Source: Ichthyophis bannanicus (taxonomy: Eukaryota; Chordata; Amphibia; Gymnophiona; Ichthyophiidae). Taken from it: a stretch of DNA of 64,000 nt. How positions within the stretch are numbered: the first letter of the stretch is position 1; each line of letters begins with the position of its first letter. The notes beneath the pieces were generated by a model that made no database searches, was not told where the DNA came from, and worked only from the letters and a program-made list of their open reading frames with translations. This document shows, in pieces, positions 19,361 through 30,800 of the stretch. The position numbers and the translations under genes were made by a program. The stretch covers positions 2,046,001 through 2,110,000 of the forward strand of contig CM066047.1 of the NCBI GenBank assembly GCA_033557465.1. Reading direction: 5' to 3'.

Positions 19361-19785
19361 TAAGAACATAAGATTTATTTTATTATTTATTTTTTTTTAT
19401 TTAGACAGTTTTGTATCCCGCCTTATCCTTCAATCAAAGCGGTCACAACACAATTGGGGGATACATTTAACACGTGGGGATATGAGACACATACACTAAT
19501 ACTTACAGGGAATATGGGCAATGGAGGGTTAAGTGGCTTGCCCAAGACCACAAGGAGCATCTGTGGGACTAGAAACCCCAGTCCTTCCGGCCCAAGGTTG
19601 CTGTCCATCAAGCCCAGTATCCTGTTTCCAACAGTGGCCAATCTAGGTCATAAGTACCTAGCAGCCTTCCCAAAAGACACAGGTTCCTCAATGCTTGTAT
19701 TGGGTCAAGCAGTGATATCCTGGGTCCCTTTTAATAATGGCTTATGGACCTTTCCTCCAGGAACTTGTCCAAACCTTTTTTAAGA
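19361..19785 (-). mobile_element. CR1-A 3' end carrying a SINE
   Basis: TAAGAACATAAG at 19361-19372 is the CR1-A 3' tip in reverse. 19605-19785 continues it (ATCAAGCCCAGTATCCTG, CAACAGTGGCCAATCTAGG, CTCCAGGAACTTGTCCAAAC). Between them lies a SINE at 19373-19604. Strongly 5' truncated. Confidence 0.7.
19373..19604 (-). mobile_element. tRNA-derived SINE fragment with L2-type tail
   Basis: Minus strand: GGACAGCAACCTTGGGCCGG, AAGGACTGGGGTTTCTAG, GCAAGCCACTTAACCCTCC, then AAGCGGGATACAAAAC-type tail (plus-strand TGTATCCCGCCTTATCC). The head is missing. It is inserted in the CR1-A end. Confidence 0.65.
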
Positions 19786-19849
19786 AACTTGCCTAAGATT
19801 CACAAGAAGCAGTAGTGAGATTTGAACTTGAGGCCTGCCTAAGTGTTTC

Positions 19850-20049
19850 TGCCAACCTAGGCAGAAACCCTGTCCTCGCTGACCCCCCCCCCCCCCCAGC
19901 TGCTGACACCGTCCCCCCAAACGGAACCGGCAGCAGCTGGGGGGGGGGGGGGGTGTGGCACAGTTGCCCATGGTTGCCACTGCTGCTGCCCACCTGGGCC
20001 GGCCATCCTAGATGGCCGCTTAGCTCGCCTAGTGGATGGGCCAGCCCTG
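19850..20049 (-). mobile_element. hAT-like terminal fragment
   Basis: It ends at 20049 with TAGTGGATGGGCCAGCCCTG, that is CAGGGCTGGCCC in reverse, close to the CAGGGCCGGCCC end of the element at 56829. The other end is not found, so it is a truncated copy or a different subfamily. Confidence 0.45.
19883..19953. repeat. perfect 23-bp C15/G15 hairpin
   Basis: C15 plus AGCTGCTG (19883-19905) pairs exactly with CAGCAGCT plus G15 (19931-19953), with a 25-bp loop. Could form a hairpin or, on the G side, a quadruplex. Confidence 0.9.
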
Positions 20050-20820
20050 GTTGAATCTGTTTGCAGCTTGCTGTTCTACTCATCTGGCTACTCCTCAAAC
20101 AAGGCTTCATGCCTAACAAAGATTCATGTCAAGCAAAGCTTCTCAAACACGGACGTTATGTCTAAAAACATGCAGAAACCCCCAAGTTAGGAGGAGGGGG
20201 AGTTGTGTGTTGTAAGGTGTAAAAACAGCTCCTGAAATGTTTTGCCAAATTTGAAATTTTCAATTACAAACTTTCACATGTGGTCTGCTTCATGCCAAAG
20301 CATATTTAAATTCAAAATTAATGAGAATCTGTGATGCAAAAGTATGCAAAGCAGTTCATTAAATTTGATTATGATTTTGCAAAACATCTTTTGCAAGCCA
20401 CTATTCACAAAAAAGATAAGTGCTCTTCAGTGAAGCCCAGTTGTCTTTTTCTGCTGAGCCTCATAGTAAAATTATACTAATTTGAATCTGTAGCAAATTT
20501 TTACACAAGTTTCTAAACTTCAGAAAATCCTACGGCCCACCACATCAGCATCTTTGTGTTGCAGCTCATCGCTACTCCAGGTAAGCTTCAAGAAAGAGGT
20601 TTTTAGGATTTAGTCTTTCTGGTGGGGGGGGGGGGAGGGGTCTCAGCAGCTGCTCTAGCTATTGGACCACTCCTGCACTCCTTTTCTTAATGTACAGGAG
20701 TGGGTAAGATATATACTTGTATTTATTTATGGCATTTGATTTCAATTGTGTTTGGAATAACAATTTGCGGATTGATGGGGTATTTATTATTATCTAAATC
20801 TGTTTTTGGCTCCAGACTAT
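20050..20820. other. no recognisable gene or repeat
   Basis: Mostly AT-rich; a G run at 20624-20640. No mobile-element motif. Confidence 0.45.
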
Positions 20821-21716
20821 TTTGATAAGCACATGAGATATGCCATTAGTGGGTCAGAACAAGGCTCTATCAAGTCCAGTATCCTGTTTCAAACAGTGGT
20901 CACTCCAGCTCTTAAGTTCCTTTTGGGTTCTCAAAGGTGTACACATTCCATGGTGCTTTCCACATGGATTTCTCCAATCCTCCTTAATAATGGTTTATGG
21001 ACTTTTCCTCCAGGAACTCATCCAAACCTGTTTTGAACCCAGTTGCACTAACAGCTTTTACTACATTCTCCAGTAATGAATTCCAGAGTTTGATTAAAAG
21101 CTGAGTGAAAAAATACTTTCTCCAATTAGTCTTAAATGTGCCACATTGTAGTTTCATTGCATGCTCCCTAGTCTTTCTACTTTTTGAAGGAATAACAATC
21201 GATCTACATTTACCTATTCCACTCCATTCATTATTCTATAGACCTCTATCAACTCTCCCTTCATCTGTCTCTTTTACAAGTTGAAGAACCCTAACCTTTT
21301 AAACCTTTCCTAACAGGAGTATCCTTCCATCCCCTTTACCATTTTGGAGGCTCTTCTCTATACCTTTTCCAGTTCTTCTATATTCTTTTTTAAGATATAG
21401 CGATCAGAATTGCACACAATATTCAAGGTGCGGATGCACCATGGAGCGAGATAGAGGAAGTATAATATCCTTGCTTTTATTTTCTATTCCTTTCCTTTTG
21501 AATAATTTTGAAAATTTGATCACCTAGCTTGTCATTCCCATTTTCAGGTCATTTATAAATATGCTAAAAAGCAGCAGTCCCAGCACAGATCCCTGGGGTA
21601 CTCCACTATTCACCTTTCTCCATTGAGAAAATTGGCCATTTAGCCCTACTCTGTTTTCTAGCTTTAATCCACAACATCCCTTGAGTTTTTAATTTCTGCA
21701 AGTCTTATTGCTCTTG
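20821..21716 (-). mobile_element. CR1-A LINE, 3' half of a split copy
   Basis: Minus strand covers the RT C-terminus and UTR: CTGGAGTGACCACTGTTTG, GTTTGGATGAGTTCCTGG, KLWNS-type blocks, and the region of [20 protein letters not shown] near 21600. It continues at 22306 on the far side of an RTE insertion. Diverged; no long frame. Confidence 0.8.
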
Positions 21717-21788
21717 GTAAAATAGAAACATTACGACAGAAAAAGACCACATGGCCCATCTAGTCAGTCCTTCCATATCAACAACATG
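21717..21788 (-). mobile_element. CR1-B 3' tip
   Basis: Reverse complement of the CR1-B terminus at 60708-60780: TAGAAACATTACGACAGAAA then AAGACCACATGGCCCATCTAG and CCTTCCATATCAACAAC. About 70 bp, inside the split CR1-A copy. Confidence 0.7.
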
Positions 21789-22305
21789 GCTATGAAGGAC
21801 TTAGACAAGATTCTCAAGAGCAGAGATGTCTCTCTCCATACAAAGATTGGACTTGTCCAGGCCATGGTATTTTCAATAATGTCATATGGATGTGAAAGTT
21901 GGACAGTGAAAAATATAAACAGGAAGAAAATTGATGCCTTTGAATTGTGATGCTGGCGACGAATACTGTGTATATCATGGACTGCCCGAAGAACAAACCA
22001 GTCAATATTAGAGGAGATCAAACCTAAGCTTCCCATAGAAGCCCAGATGACAAGACTTTGACTTTCATACTTTGGACTCATCAAGCGAAGAGAGAGATCA
22101 TTGGAGAAAGACATAATGCTTGGCAAGGTAGAAGGTCACCGTAAAAGAGAGAGGCCAGCAATGAGATGGATCGATACAATAACAGCAGCTATGGATACCA
22201 CTCTATCAGCCGCTTGGCTGAAGACCGAACAAAGTTTAGGTCAACTATCAAGAGGGTCGCTAGGAGTTGACACCGACTTGACAGCACTTAGCAACAACAA
22301 CAACT
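21789..22305 (+). mobile_element. RTE/BovB-type LINE 3' end
   Basis: Translates to NMAMKDLDKILKSRDVSLH, GLVQAMVFSIMSYGCESWTV, CWRRILCISWTARRTNQSI, LEEIKPKLPIEAQMTRL, RSLEKDIMLGKVEGHRKRER, MRWIDTITAAMD, then ACCGACTTGACAGCACTTAG and (CAA)n. This is the C-terminal quarter of a BovB-type RTE protein, the longest of the three copies in the window. It is frameshifted (TGA in LW-CWRR) and 5' truncated. Confidence 0.85.
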
Positions 22306-22825
22306 CAAGTGGGAGCTTGTCAAAGGCTTTCTGAAAATCTAGATACACTATATCAATCGGCTCAACTTTCTCTACCTGTTTATTCACACCTTTAATAAAA
22401 TGTAACATTTAGTAAGATGAGACTTTTCTTGGCTAAATCCTTGTTGGTTCTTTGCCATTAAGCATTGACTATCTACAAGTTGAGTAATTTTGTTATTTAT
22501 AATAGTTTCTATCATTTTGCAAAGGACAGATGTCAAGCTCAGTGGTCTGTAGTTTCCTGGATCACCCCTGGAACCCTTTTTAAAAACTGGTGTTACATTG
22601 GTCATTCTCCAATCCTCAGGTACTACAGATGATTGTAAGGATAGTTCACAGATTACTAGAAGTAGGTCTGCAATCAAATATTTCAGTTCTTTCAGCACCC
22701 TGAGATGTATCTCTTCCAGTCTGGTGAATTGCTGATCTTTAGTTTATCAAATAGCTGTATTACAACTTCCTGATTTATTGAGATTTGTTTCAATTCCTCT
22801 GATACATCACCTTTAAATATCATTT
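22306..22825 (-). mobile_element. CR1-A LINE, 5' part of the split copy
   Basis: Minus strand: MTNVTPVFKKGSRGDPGNYR, PLSLTSVLCKMIETIINNKI, TQLVDSQCLMAKNQQGFSQE (open 22384-22698), the RT fingers region. It is the continuation of 20821-21716 beyond the CR1-B and RTE insertions. Confidence 0.82.
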
Positions 22826-22977
22826 CTGGCACCCAAGGGAAAGCTAGAAGGATACTTGGGCGCATAGGGAGAGGAATAGCCAGCAGAAAAAAGGAGGTAA
22901 TAATGCCTCTGTATAAGTCTTTGGTGCGACCTCATTTGGAGTATTGTGTGCCATTCTGGAGACTGGACCTTCAAAAG
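22826..22977 (+). mobile_element. CR1-B LINE, left part of a split copy
   Basis: GCTAGAAGGATACTTGGGCG through GAGACTGGACCTTCAAAAG corresponds to 60168-60300 of the other CR1-B copy (ARRMLGCIRRGMASRRKKV, SLVRPDLEYSVQFWRPHLQK). The copy resumes at 24542 after the CR1-A insertion. Confidence 0.82.
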
Positions 22978-24541
22978 GTGCGGAAGAATTGAAGGAAATA
23001 TCGATACATCGGGAAGATGTATTACAACTATTAGATAAACTGAAGAGTAGCAAATCACCGGGCCGGATGGTAGACATCCAGGGGTGTTGAAAGAACTGAA
23101 ATGAGATTGCAGACCTTCTATTAGTAATCTGTGAACTATCATTAAAATCATCTCTAATACCTGAAGATTGGAGGATTGCCAATGTAACACCAATTTTTAA
23201 AAAGGGTTCCAGGGGTGATCCGGGAAACTACAGACCAGTGAGCCTGATGTCAGTACCGGGAAAAATGGTAGAAACCATCATAAAGAATAAAATTACTCAG
23301 CATGTAGATAGTCATGGCCTAATGGGAGACAGCCAACATGGCTTTAGAAAAGAAAGATCTTGTCTTACTAATCTGTTATGTTTTTTTGAAGGAGTGAATA
23401 AACAGGTGGACAAAGGTGAGTTGGTTGATATAGTGTATCTGGACTTTGAGAAAGCCTTTGACAAGGTCCCTCATCAGAGACTTTTGGCAAAACTAAAGAA
23501 ACATGGGATAGGAGGCAGTGTATTATTGTGGATCAGGAACTGGTTAAAAAAAAGCAGAGGGTAGGGCTAAATGGCCAATTTTCCCAATGGAGAATGGTGA
23601 ATAGTGGTGTACCCCAGGGATCTGTGCTGGGTCCGCTGCTTTTTGACATATTCATAAATGACCTGGAAAGTGGAATAACGGGTGAGGTTATCAAATTTGC
23701 AGATGACACAAAACTATTTAAAGTTGTTAAAACCCAAGAGGATTGTGGAAAATTTCAAGAGGATCTTGATAAATTGGAAGACTGGGCATCAAAATGGCAG
23801 ATGAAATTTAATGTGGACAAGTGCAAAGTTATGCACCTAGGGAAGAACAGCCCAAACTATGGTTACACGATGCAAGGTTCCACATTAGGAACCACCATCC
23901 AGGAAAAAGATTTAGGCATTGTGGATACCATGTTAAAACCCTCGGCCCAGTGTGCAGTGGCGGCCAAGAGAGAAAATAGAATGCTAGGTATCATAAGGAA
24001 AGGAATGGGAAAATAAAACAAAAGATATCATAATGCCTCTATATCGTTCCATGGTGAGACCGCACCTTGAATATTGTGTGCAATTCTGGTCGCCGTATCT
24101 TAAAAAGGATATAGCGATTTTGGAAAAGGTTCAGAGAAGAGCCACCAAAATGGTAAAGGGGATGGAAGGATACTCCAATGAAGAAAGGCTAAAAAGGTTA
24201 GGGCTCTTTAACCTGGAAAAGAGACGGCTGAGGGGAGATATGATAGAAGCCTATAAATTAATGAACGGAGTGGAACGGATAAATGTAGATCGATTGTTTA
24301 CGTTATCAGAATATAGAAAGACTAGGGGACATGCAATGAAGCTACAGGGTAAACTATTTAAGACTAATAAAAGAAAATATTTTTTCACTCAACGTGTAAT
24401 CAAACTCTGGAATTTGTTACCGGAGGATGTAGTAAAGAAACTGCTAGGTATGTATGACCTAGATTGGCCACTCTTAGAAACCGGATACTGGGCTTGATGG
24501 ACCTTGGTATGACCCAGTATGGCATATCTTATGTTATGTTC
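22978..24541 (+). mobile_element. CR1-A LINE, 5'-truncated, most complete RT in this family here
   Basis: It carries nearly the whole RT domain in three frames: 23238-23564 (SVPGKMVETIIKNKI, YLDFEKAFDKVPHQRLLAKL), 23528-24016 ([34 protein letters not shown] with the catalytic FADD, MKFNVDKCKVMHLGK) and 24033-24497 ([40 protein letters not shown]). Frameshifts lie near 23550 (lost GATAG next to an A run) and 24010. About 110 bp of 3' UTR is missing at 24435. It is inserted into CR1-B, with TTCAAAAG and TTCTTAAAAG at the joints. It cannot make a protein. Confidence 0.9.
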
Positions 24542-24850
24542 TTAAAAGGCTATAAACAGGTTGGAGTTGGTGCAGAGAGGGTGGCTACTAAAATGGTTAG
24601 TGGTCTTCATTATAGAGCATATGAGGATAGATTTAAAGATCTTAATATGTATACATTAGAGGAAAGGCGGGATAGAGGAGATATGATAGAGATGTTTAAA
24701 TATCTCTGTGGCATAAATGCCCAGGAGGAGAGCCTCTTTCGATTGAAAGCAAGCTCTGCTACGAGGGGACATAGGATGAGGGTGAAAAGGGATAGACTCA
24801 GGAGAAATATGTGGAAATATTTATTTATGGAAAGAGTGTTCTTATGATTG
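24542..24850 (+). mobile_element. CR1-B LINE, right part of the split copy
   Basis: Continues CR1-B after the insertion: ERVATKMVSGLHYRAYEDRF, MYTLEERRDRGDMIEMFKYL, LKASSATRGHRMRVKRDRLR, LFMERVF. Matches 60310-60590 of the other copy. Confidence 0.85.
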
Positions 24851-25110
24851 TCTCCCAGTTGGTGAGAGGTCTTATCAGTGCACTATTTGCAAAGAGCCCT
24901 TTGCTCTCAGGGAATGAATCCAATCTCTGAAGGCTAGAGTAGCAGACTTTGAGCAGCTGAGGCAGAGAGAGAGGTATATAGAGGAGACCAGCAGGGATGT
25001 AGTAGAAAAGTCCCCCCACCAGTGGCAGCCTTTTTCCTGCCATGGAGGAAAGAGGTCATGTGGAAGGAGAGCATCACTTTGGTGTGAGAGGAAATGATTC
25101 TGTACCTATG
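24851..25110 (+). mobile_element. CR1 ORF1 fragment
   Basis: Translates to SYQCTICKEPFALRE, then SLKARVADFEQLRQRERYIE. A C-x-x-C pair followed by a coiled coil fits the N-terminal zinc-finger and coiled-coil region of CR1 ORF1 proteins. Stops interrupt it. Moderate confidence only, as it is by pattern. Confidence 0.45.
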
Positions 25111-25847
25111 ACCTGTCCAGCACATGATGTAATATCCTCTTGCACCAAGGATGTGTCTCTAGGGCCATGTGCCTAAGAAGGAAAGGTTAGGATGAGTTCA
25201 GGGAGAGCAAGAAGAAGATAAGAATGAGTGATAAAAAGATCATGGATAAAGCGAAGTTTGTTAGAAATGGAATGAACATTCTATATGGGACATGAGAAGG
25301 GCAAAAGAAGATGGATATGGATAAGATTACGGTGGTGGTGAGAAAAAGATGAAAGGGGGGGGGGGGGGAAGTATAGGGATTGATGTCTCCAGAAGAAGGG
25401 AGAGAGGAGGCAGCACAGCGGAAACGAAGATGAGGTTGTTTTAGTGAGGAAGGGAAGGAATGAATGAGAGGAAGGAGAACGATGTAAGGATATAGGAAGT
25501 GCAGTACTGCGTACATCTTGTATGTCTTGTAGCGCTCAGTAGTAGTAGTAGTAGGAGTAGAAAGCTTGTTCCAGGCATAAGGAGCAGCAAGGAGAAAGAA
25601 AAAAGTCTGGAATTAGCATTAGAAGAAAAGGGCAATATGATTAAACTTAAGTGTAATGGACTTTTAGTTTTCATCTCAAGGTGGACTGCAAGGACTTAAT
25701 TAATTTACTCCTAAGGCCTAATAACTTGCTGATTAAGATAATCAGTTAGCCCTCAAAACATGGGGAAATGGAAAGGAAACAGAGTGCAAGAGGCCAGGTA
25801 GAAACCTCAGCACTATAATCAGGAAACCAAATTAAACAATTCTAAGA
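25111..25847. other. purine-rich flank, no gene
   Basis: Purine-rich on the plus strand, with a G run at 25357-25368 and (AGT)n at about 25537-25560. No coding motif. It forms the left flank of the satellite array. Confidence 0.5.
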
Positions 25848-27899
25848 CAGGGGCGTAGGACGGAGATCTCCCCTGTCTCTCTTCCTCCCCCACATCCAGC
25901 ATCTCTCTATCCAGCGTCTCCCCCTTTCCCTCCTCCTCCACCCACATCCAGCATCTCTCTATCCAGCGTCTCTCCCCTTTCTCTCCTCCTCCACCCACAT
26001 CCAGCATCTCTCTATCCAGCGTCTCCCCCTTTCTCTCCTCCTCCACCCACATCCAGCATCTCTCTATCCAGCGTCTCCCCCTTTCTCTCCTCCTCCACCC
26101 ACATCCAGCATCTCTCTATCCAGCGTCTCCCCCCTTTCTCTCTTCCTCCCCCACATCCAGCATCTCTCTATCCAGCGTCTCCCCCTTTCCCTCCTCCTCC
26201 ACCCACATCCAGCATCTCTCTATCCAGCGTCTCTCCCCTTTCTCTCTTCCTCCCTCCACATCCAGCATCTCTCTATCCAGCGTCTCCCCCTTTCTCTCCT
26301 CCTCCACCCACATCCAGCATCTCTCTATCCAGCGTCTCTCCCCTTTCTCTCCTCCTCCCTCCACATCCAGCATCTCTCTATCCAGCGTCTCCCCCTTTCT
26401 CTCTTCCTCCCCCCACATCCAGCATCTCTCTATCCAGCGTCTCCCCCTTTCCCTCCTCCTCCACCCACATCCAGCATCTCTCTATCCAGCGTCTCTCCCC
26501 TGTCTCTCTTCCTCCCCCACATCCAGCATCTCTCTATCCAGCGTCTCCCCAGTGCTCTCCTCCTCCACCCACATCCAGCATCTCTCTATCCAGTGTCTCC
26601 CCTGTCTCTCTTCCTCCCCCACATCCAGCATCTCTCTATCCAGCGTCTCCCCCTTTCTCTCTCTTCCTCCCCCACATCCAGCATCTCTCTATCCAGCGTC
26701 TCCCCCTTTCCCTCTTCCTCCCCCACATCCAGCATCTCTCTATCCAGCGTCTCTCCCCTTTCTATCCTCCTCCCCCACATCCAGCATCTCTCTATCCAGC
26801 GTCTCTCCCCTTTCTCTCCTCCTCCCCCCCATTCCAGCATCTCTCTATCCAGCGTATCCCCCTTTCTCTCTTCCTCCCCCCACATCCAGCATCTCTCTAT
26901 CCAGCGTCTCCCCCTTTCTCTCTTCCTCCCCCCACATCCAGCATCTCTCTATCCAGCGTCTCCCCCTTTCTCTCTTCCTCCCCCCACCTCCGGCATGTCT
27001 CTATCCCGCGTCTCCCCCCTGTCTCTCTTCCTCCCCCACATCCAGCATCTCTCTATCCAGCGTCTCTCCCCTGTCTCTCTTCCTCCCCCACATCCAGCAT
27101 CTCTCTATCCAGCGTCTCCCCCTTTCCCTCCTCCTCCACCCACATCCAGCATCTCTCTATCCAGCGTCTCCCCCTTTCTCTCCTACTCCACCCACATCCA
27201 GCATCTCTCTATCCAGCGTCACCCCCTTTCTCTCCTCCTCCACCCACATCAAGCATCTCTCTATCCAGCGTCTCTCCCCTTTCTCTCTTCCTCCCACCAC
27301 ATCCAGCATCTCTCTATCCAGCGTCTCTCCCCCTTTCTCTCTTCCTCCCCCCCACATCCAGCATCTCTCTATCCAGCGTCTCTCCCCTTTCTCTCCTCCT
27401 CCCCCACATCCAGCATCTCTCTATCCAGCGTCTCTCCCCCCCTTTCTCTCTTCCTCCCCCACATCCAGCATCTCTCTATCCAGCGTCTCTCCCCTTTCTC
27501 TCTTCCTCCCCCCCACATCCAGCATCTCTCTATCCAGCGTCTCTCCCCTTTCTCTCTTCCTCCCTCCACATCCAGCATCTCTCTATCCAGCGTCTCTCCC
27601 CTTTCTCTCATCCTCCTCCCCCACATCCAGCATCTCTCTATCCAGCGTCTCTCCCCTTTCTCTTCCTCCCCCCACATCCAGCATCTCTCTATCCAGCGTC
27701 TCTCCCCTTTCTCTCCTCCTCCCCCACATCCAGCATCTCTCTATCCAGCGTCTCCCCCTTTCTCTCTTCCTCCCCCCCACATCCAGCATCTCTCTATCCA
27801 GCGTCTCTCCCCTTTCTCTCCTCCTCCCCCACATCCAGCATCTCTCTATCCAGCGTCTCTCCCCTTTCTCTTCCTCCCTCCACATCCAGCATCTCTCTA

Positions 27900-30800
27900 T
27901 CCAGCGTCTCTCCCCTTTCTCTCCTCCTCCCCCACATCCAGCATCTCTCTATCCAGCGTCTCCCCCTTTCCCTCCTCCTCCACCCACATACAGCATCTCT
28001 CTATCCAGTGTCTCTCCCCTTTCTCTCCTCCTCCCCCACATCCAGCATCTCAATATCCAGCGTCTCCCCCTTTCTCTCCTCCTCCACCCACATCCAGCAT
28101 CTCTCTATCCAGCGTCTCCCCCCTTTCTCTCTTCCTCCCCCACATCCAGCATCTCTCTATCCAGCGTCTCCCCCTTTCTCTCTTCCTCCACCCACATCCA
28201 GCATCTCTCTATCCAGTGTCTCTCCCCTTTCTCTCCTCCTCCCCCACATCCAGCATCTCAATATCCAGCTTCTCCCCCTTTCTCTCCTCCTCCACCCACA
28301 TCCAGCATCTCTCTATCCAGCGTCTCCCCCCTTTCTCTCTTCCTCCCCCACATCCAGCATCTCTCTATCCAGCGTCTCTCCCCTTTCTCTCTTCCTCCCC
28401 CCACATCCAGCATCTCTCTATCCAGCGTCTCTCCCCTTTCTCTCTTCCTCCCTCCACATCCAGCATCTCTCTATCCAGCGTCTCTCCCCTTTCTCTCCTC
28501 CTCCCCCACATCCAGCATCTCTCTATCCAGCGTCTCTCTCCCCTTTCTCTCTTCCTCCCTCCACATCCAGCATCTCTCTATCCAGCGTCTCTCCCCTTTC
28601 TCTCCTCCTCCCCCACATCCAGCATCTCTCTATCCAGCGTCTCTCCCCTTTCTCTCTTCCTCCCCACACATCCAGCATCTCTCTATCCAGTGTCTCCCCC
28701 TTTCTCTCTTCCTCCCCCACATCCAGCATCTCTCTATCCAGCGTCTCTCCCCTTTCTCTCTTCCTCCCCCCCACATCCAGCATCTCTCTATCCAGCGTCT
28801 CTCCCCTTTCTCTCTTCCTCCTCCACATCCAGCATCTCTCTATCCAGCGTCTCCCCCTTTCTCTCTTCCTCCCCCCCACATCCAGCATCTCTCTATCCAG
28901 CGTCTCCCCCTTTCTCTCCTCCTCCTCCCCCACATCCAGCATCTCTCTATCCAGCGTCTCCCCCTTTCCCTCCTCCTCCACCCACATCCAGCATCTCTCT
29001 ACCCAGTGTCTCCCCTTTCTCTCTTCCTCCCCCCACATCCAGCATCTGTCTATCCAGGGTCTCTCTCCTTTCTCTCCTCTTCCTCCCTCCACATCCAGCA
29101 TCTCTCTATCCAGCGTCCTCCCCCTTTCTCTCTTCCTCCCCCACATCCAGCATCTCTCTATCCAGCGTCTCTCTCCTTTCTCTCTTCCTCCCTCCACATC
29201 CAACATCTCTCTATCCAGCGTCTCTCCCCTTTCTCTCCTCCTCCCCCACATCCAGCATCTCTCTATCTAGCGTCTCTCCCCTTTCTATCTTCCTCCCCAC
29301 ACATCCAGCATCTCTCTATCCAGTGTCTCCCCCTTTCTCTCTTCCTCACCCACATCCAGCATCTCTCTATCCAGTGTCTCTCCCCTTTCTCTCCTCCTCC
29401 CCCCCATTCCAGCATCTCTCTATCCAGCGTCTCCCCCTTTCTCTCCTCCTCCCCCACATCCAGCATCTCTCTATCCAGCGTCTCTCCCCTTTCTCTCTTC
29501 CTCCCTCCACATCCAACATCTCTCTATCCAGCGTCTCTCTCCCCTTTCTCTCTCTCGTCCTCCCTCCACATCCAGCATCTCTCTATCTAGCGTCTCTCCC
29601 CTTTCTATCTTCCTCCCCACACATCCAGCATCTCTCTATCCAGCGTCTCCCCCTTTCTCTCTTCCTCCCCCACATCCAGCATCTCTCTATCCAGCGTCTC
29701 TCCCCTTTCTCTCCTCCTCCCCCACATCCAGCATCTCTCTATCCAGCGTCTCTCCCCTTTCTCTCTTCCTCCCCACACATCCAGCATCTCTCTCTATCCA
29801 GTGTCTCCCCCTTTCTCTCCTTCCTCACCCACATCCAGCATCTCTCTATCCAGTGTCCTCTCCCCTTTCTCTCCTCCTCCCCCCCCATTCCAGCATCTCT
29901 CTATCCTGTGTATCCCCCTTTCTCTCTTCCTCCCCCCACATCCAGCATCTCTCTATCCAGCGTCCCCCCTTTCTCTCTTCCTCCCCCCACATCCAGCATC
30001 TCTCTATCCAGCGTCTCCCCCTTTCTCTCTTCCTTACCCCACATCCAGCATCTCTCTATCCAGCGTCTCCCCCTTTCTCTCTTCCTTACCCCACATCCAG
30101 CATCTCTCTATCCAGTGTCTCCCCCTTTCTCTCTCTTCCTCCCCCCACATCCAGCTTCTCTCTATCCAGCGTCTCCCCCTTTCTCTCTTCCTTACCCCAC
30201 ATCCAGCATCTCTCTATCCTGCGTCTCCCCCTTTCTCTCTTCCTCCCCCCACATCCAGCATCTCTCTCTCCAGTGTCTCCCCCTTTCTCTCTTCCTCCCC
30301 CCCACATCTAGCATCTCTATCCAGTGTCTCTCCCCTTTCTCTCCTCCCCCACCACATTCAAGCATCTCTCTATCCAGCGTCTCCCCTTTCTCTCATCCTC
30401 CCCCACATCCAGCATCTCTCTATCCAGCGTCTCCCCCTTTCTCTCTTCCTCCCCCACATCCAGCATCTCTCTATCCAGCGTCTCTCCCCTTTCTCTCTTC
30501 CTCCTCCCACCACATCCAGCATCTCAATATCCAGCGTCTCCCCCCCTTTCTCTCTCCTTCCTCCCCCCACATCCAGCATCTCTCTATCCAGTGTCCTCTC
30601 CCCTTCTCTCTTCCTCCCCCCACATCCAGCATCTCTCTATCCAGTGTCTCCCCCTTTCTCTCTTCCTCCCCCCTACATCCAGCATCTCTCTATCCAGTGT
30701 CTCCCCCTTTCTCTCTTCCTCCCCCCACATCCAGCATCTCTCTATCCAGTGTCTCCCCCTTTCTCTCTTCCTCCCCCACATCCAGCATCTCTCTATCCAG

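Larger units (their letters stand above)
19240..19840 (-). mobile_element. tRNA-derived SINE, second family, split by CR1-A
   Basis: 19240-19360 (TTCGGATTTAGCTCATGCC, AATTTAAGTTTGTACCTGAGG) and 19786-19840 (CTTGCCTAAGATTCACAAG, GTAGTGAGATTTGAAC) are the two halves of a minus-strand SINE like the one at 16905. The gap between them is a CR1-A end that itself carries another SINE. Confidence 0.6.
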
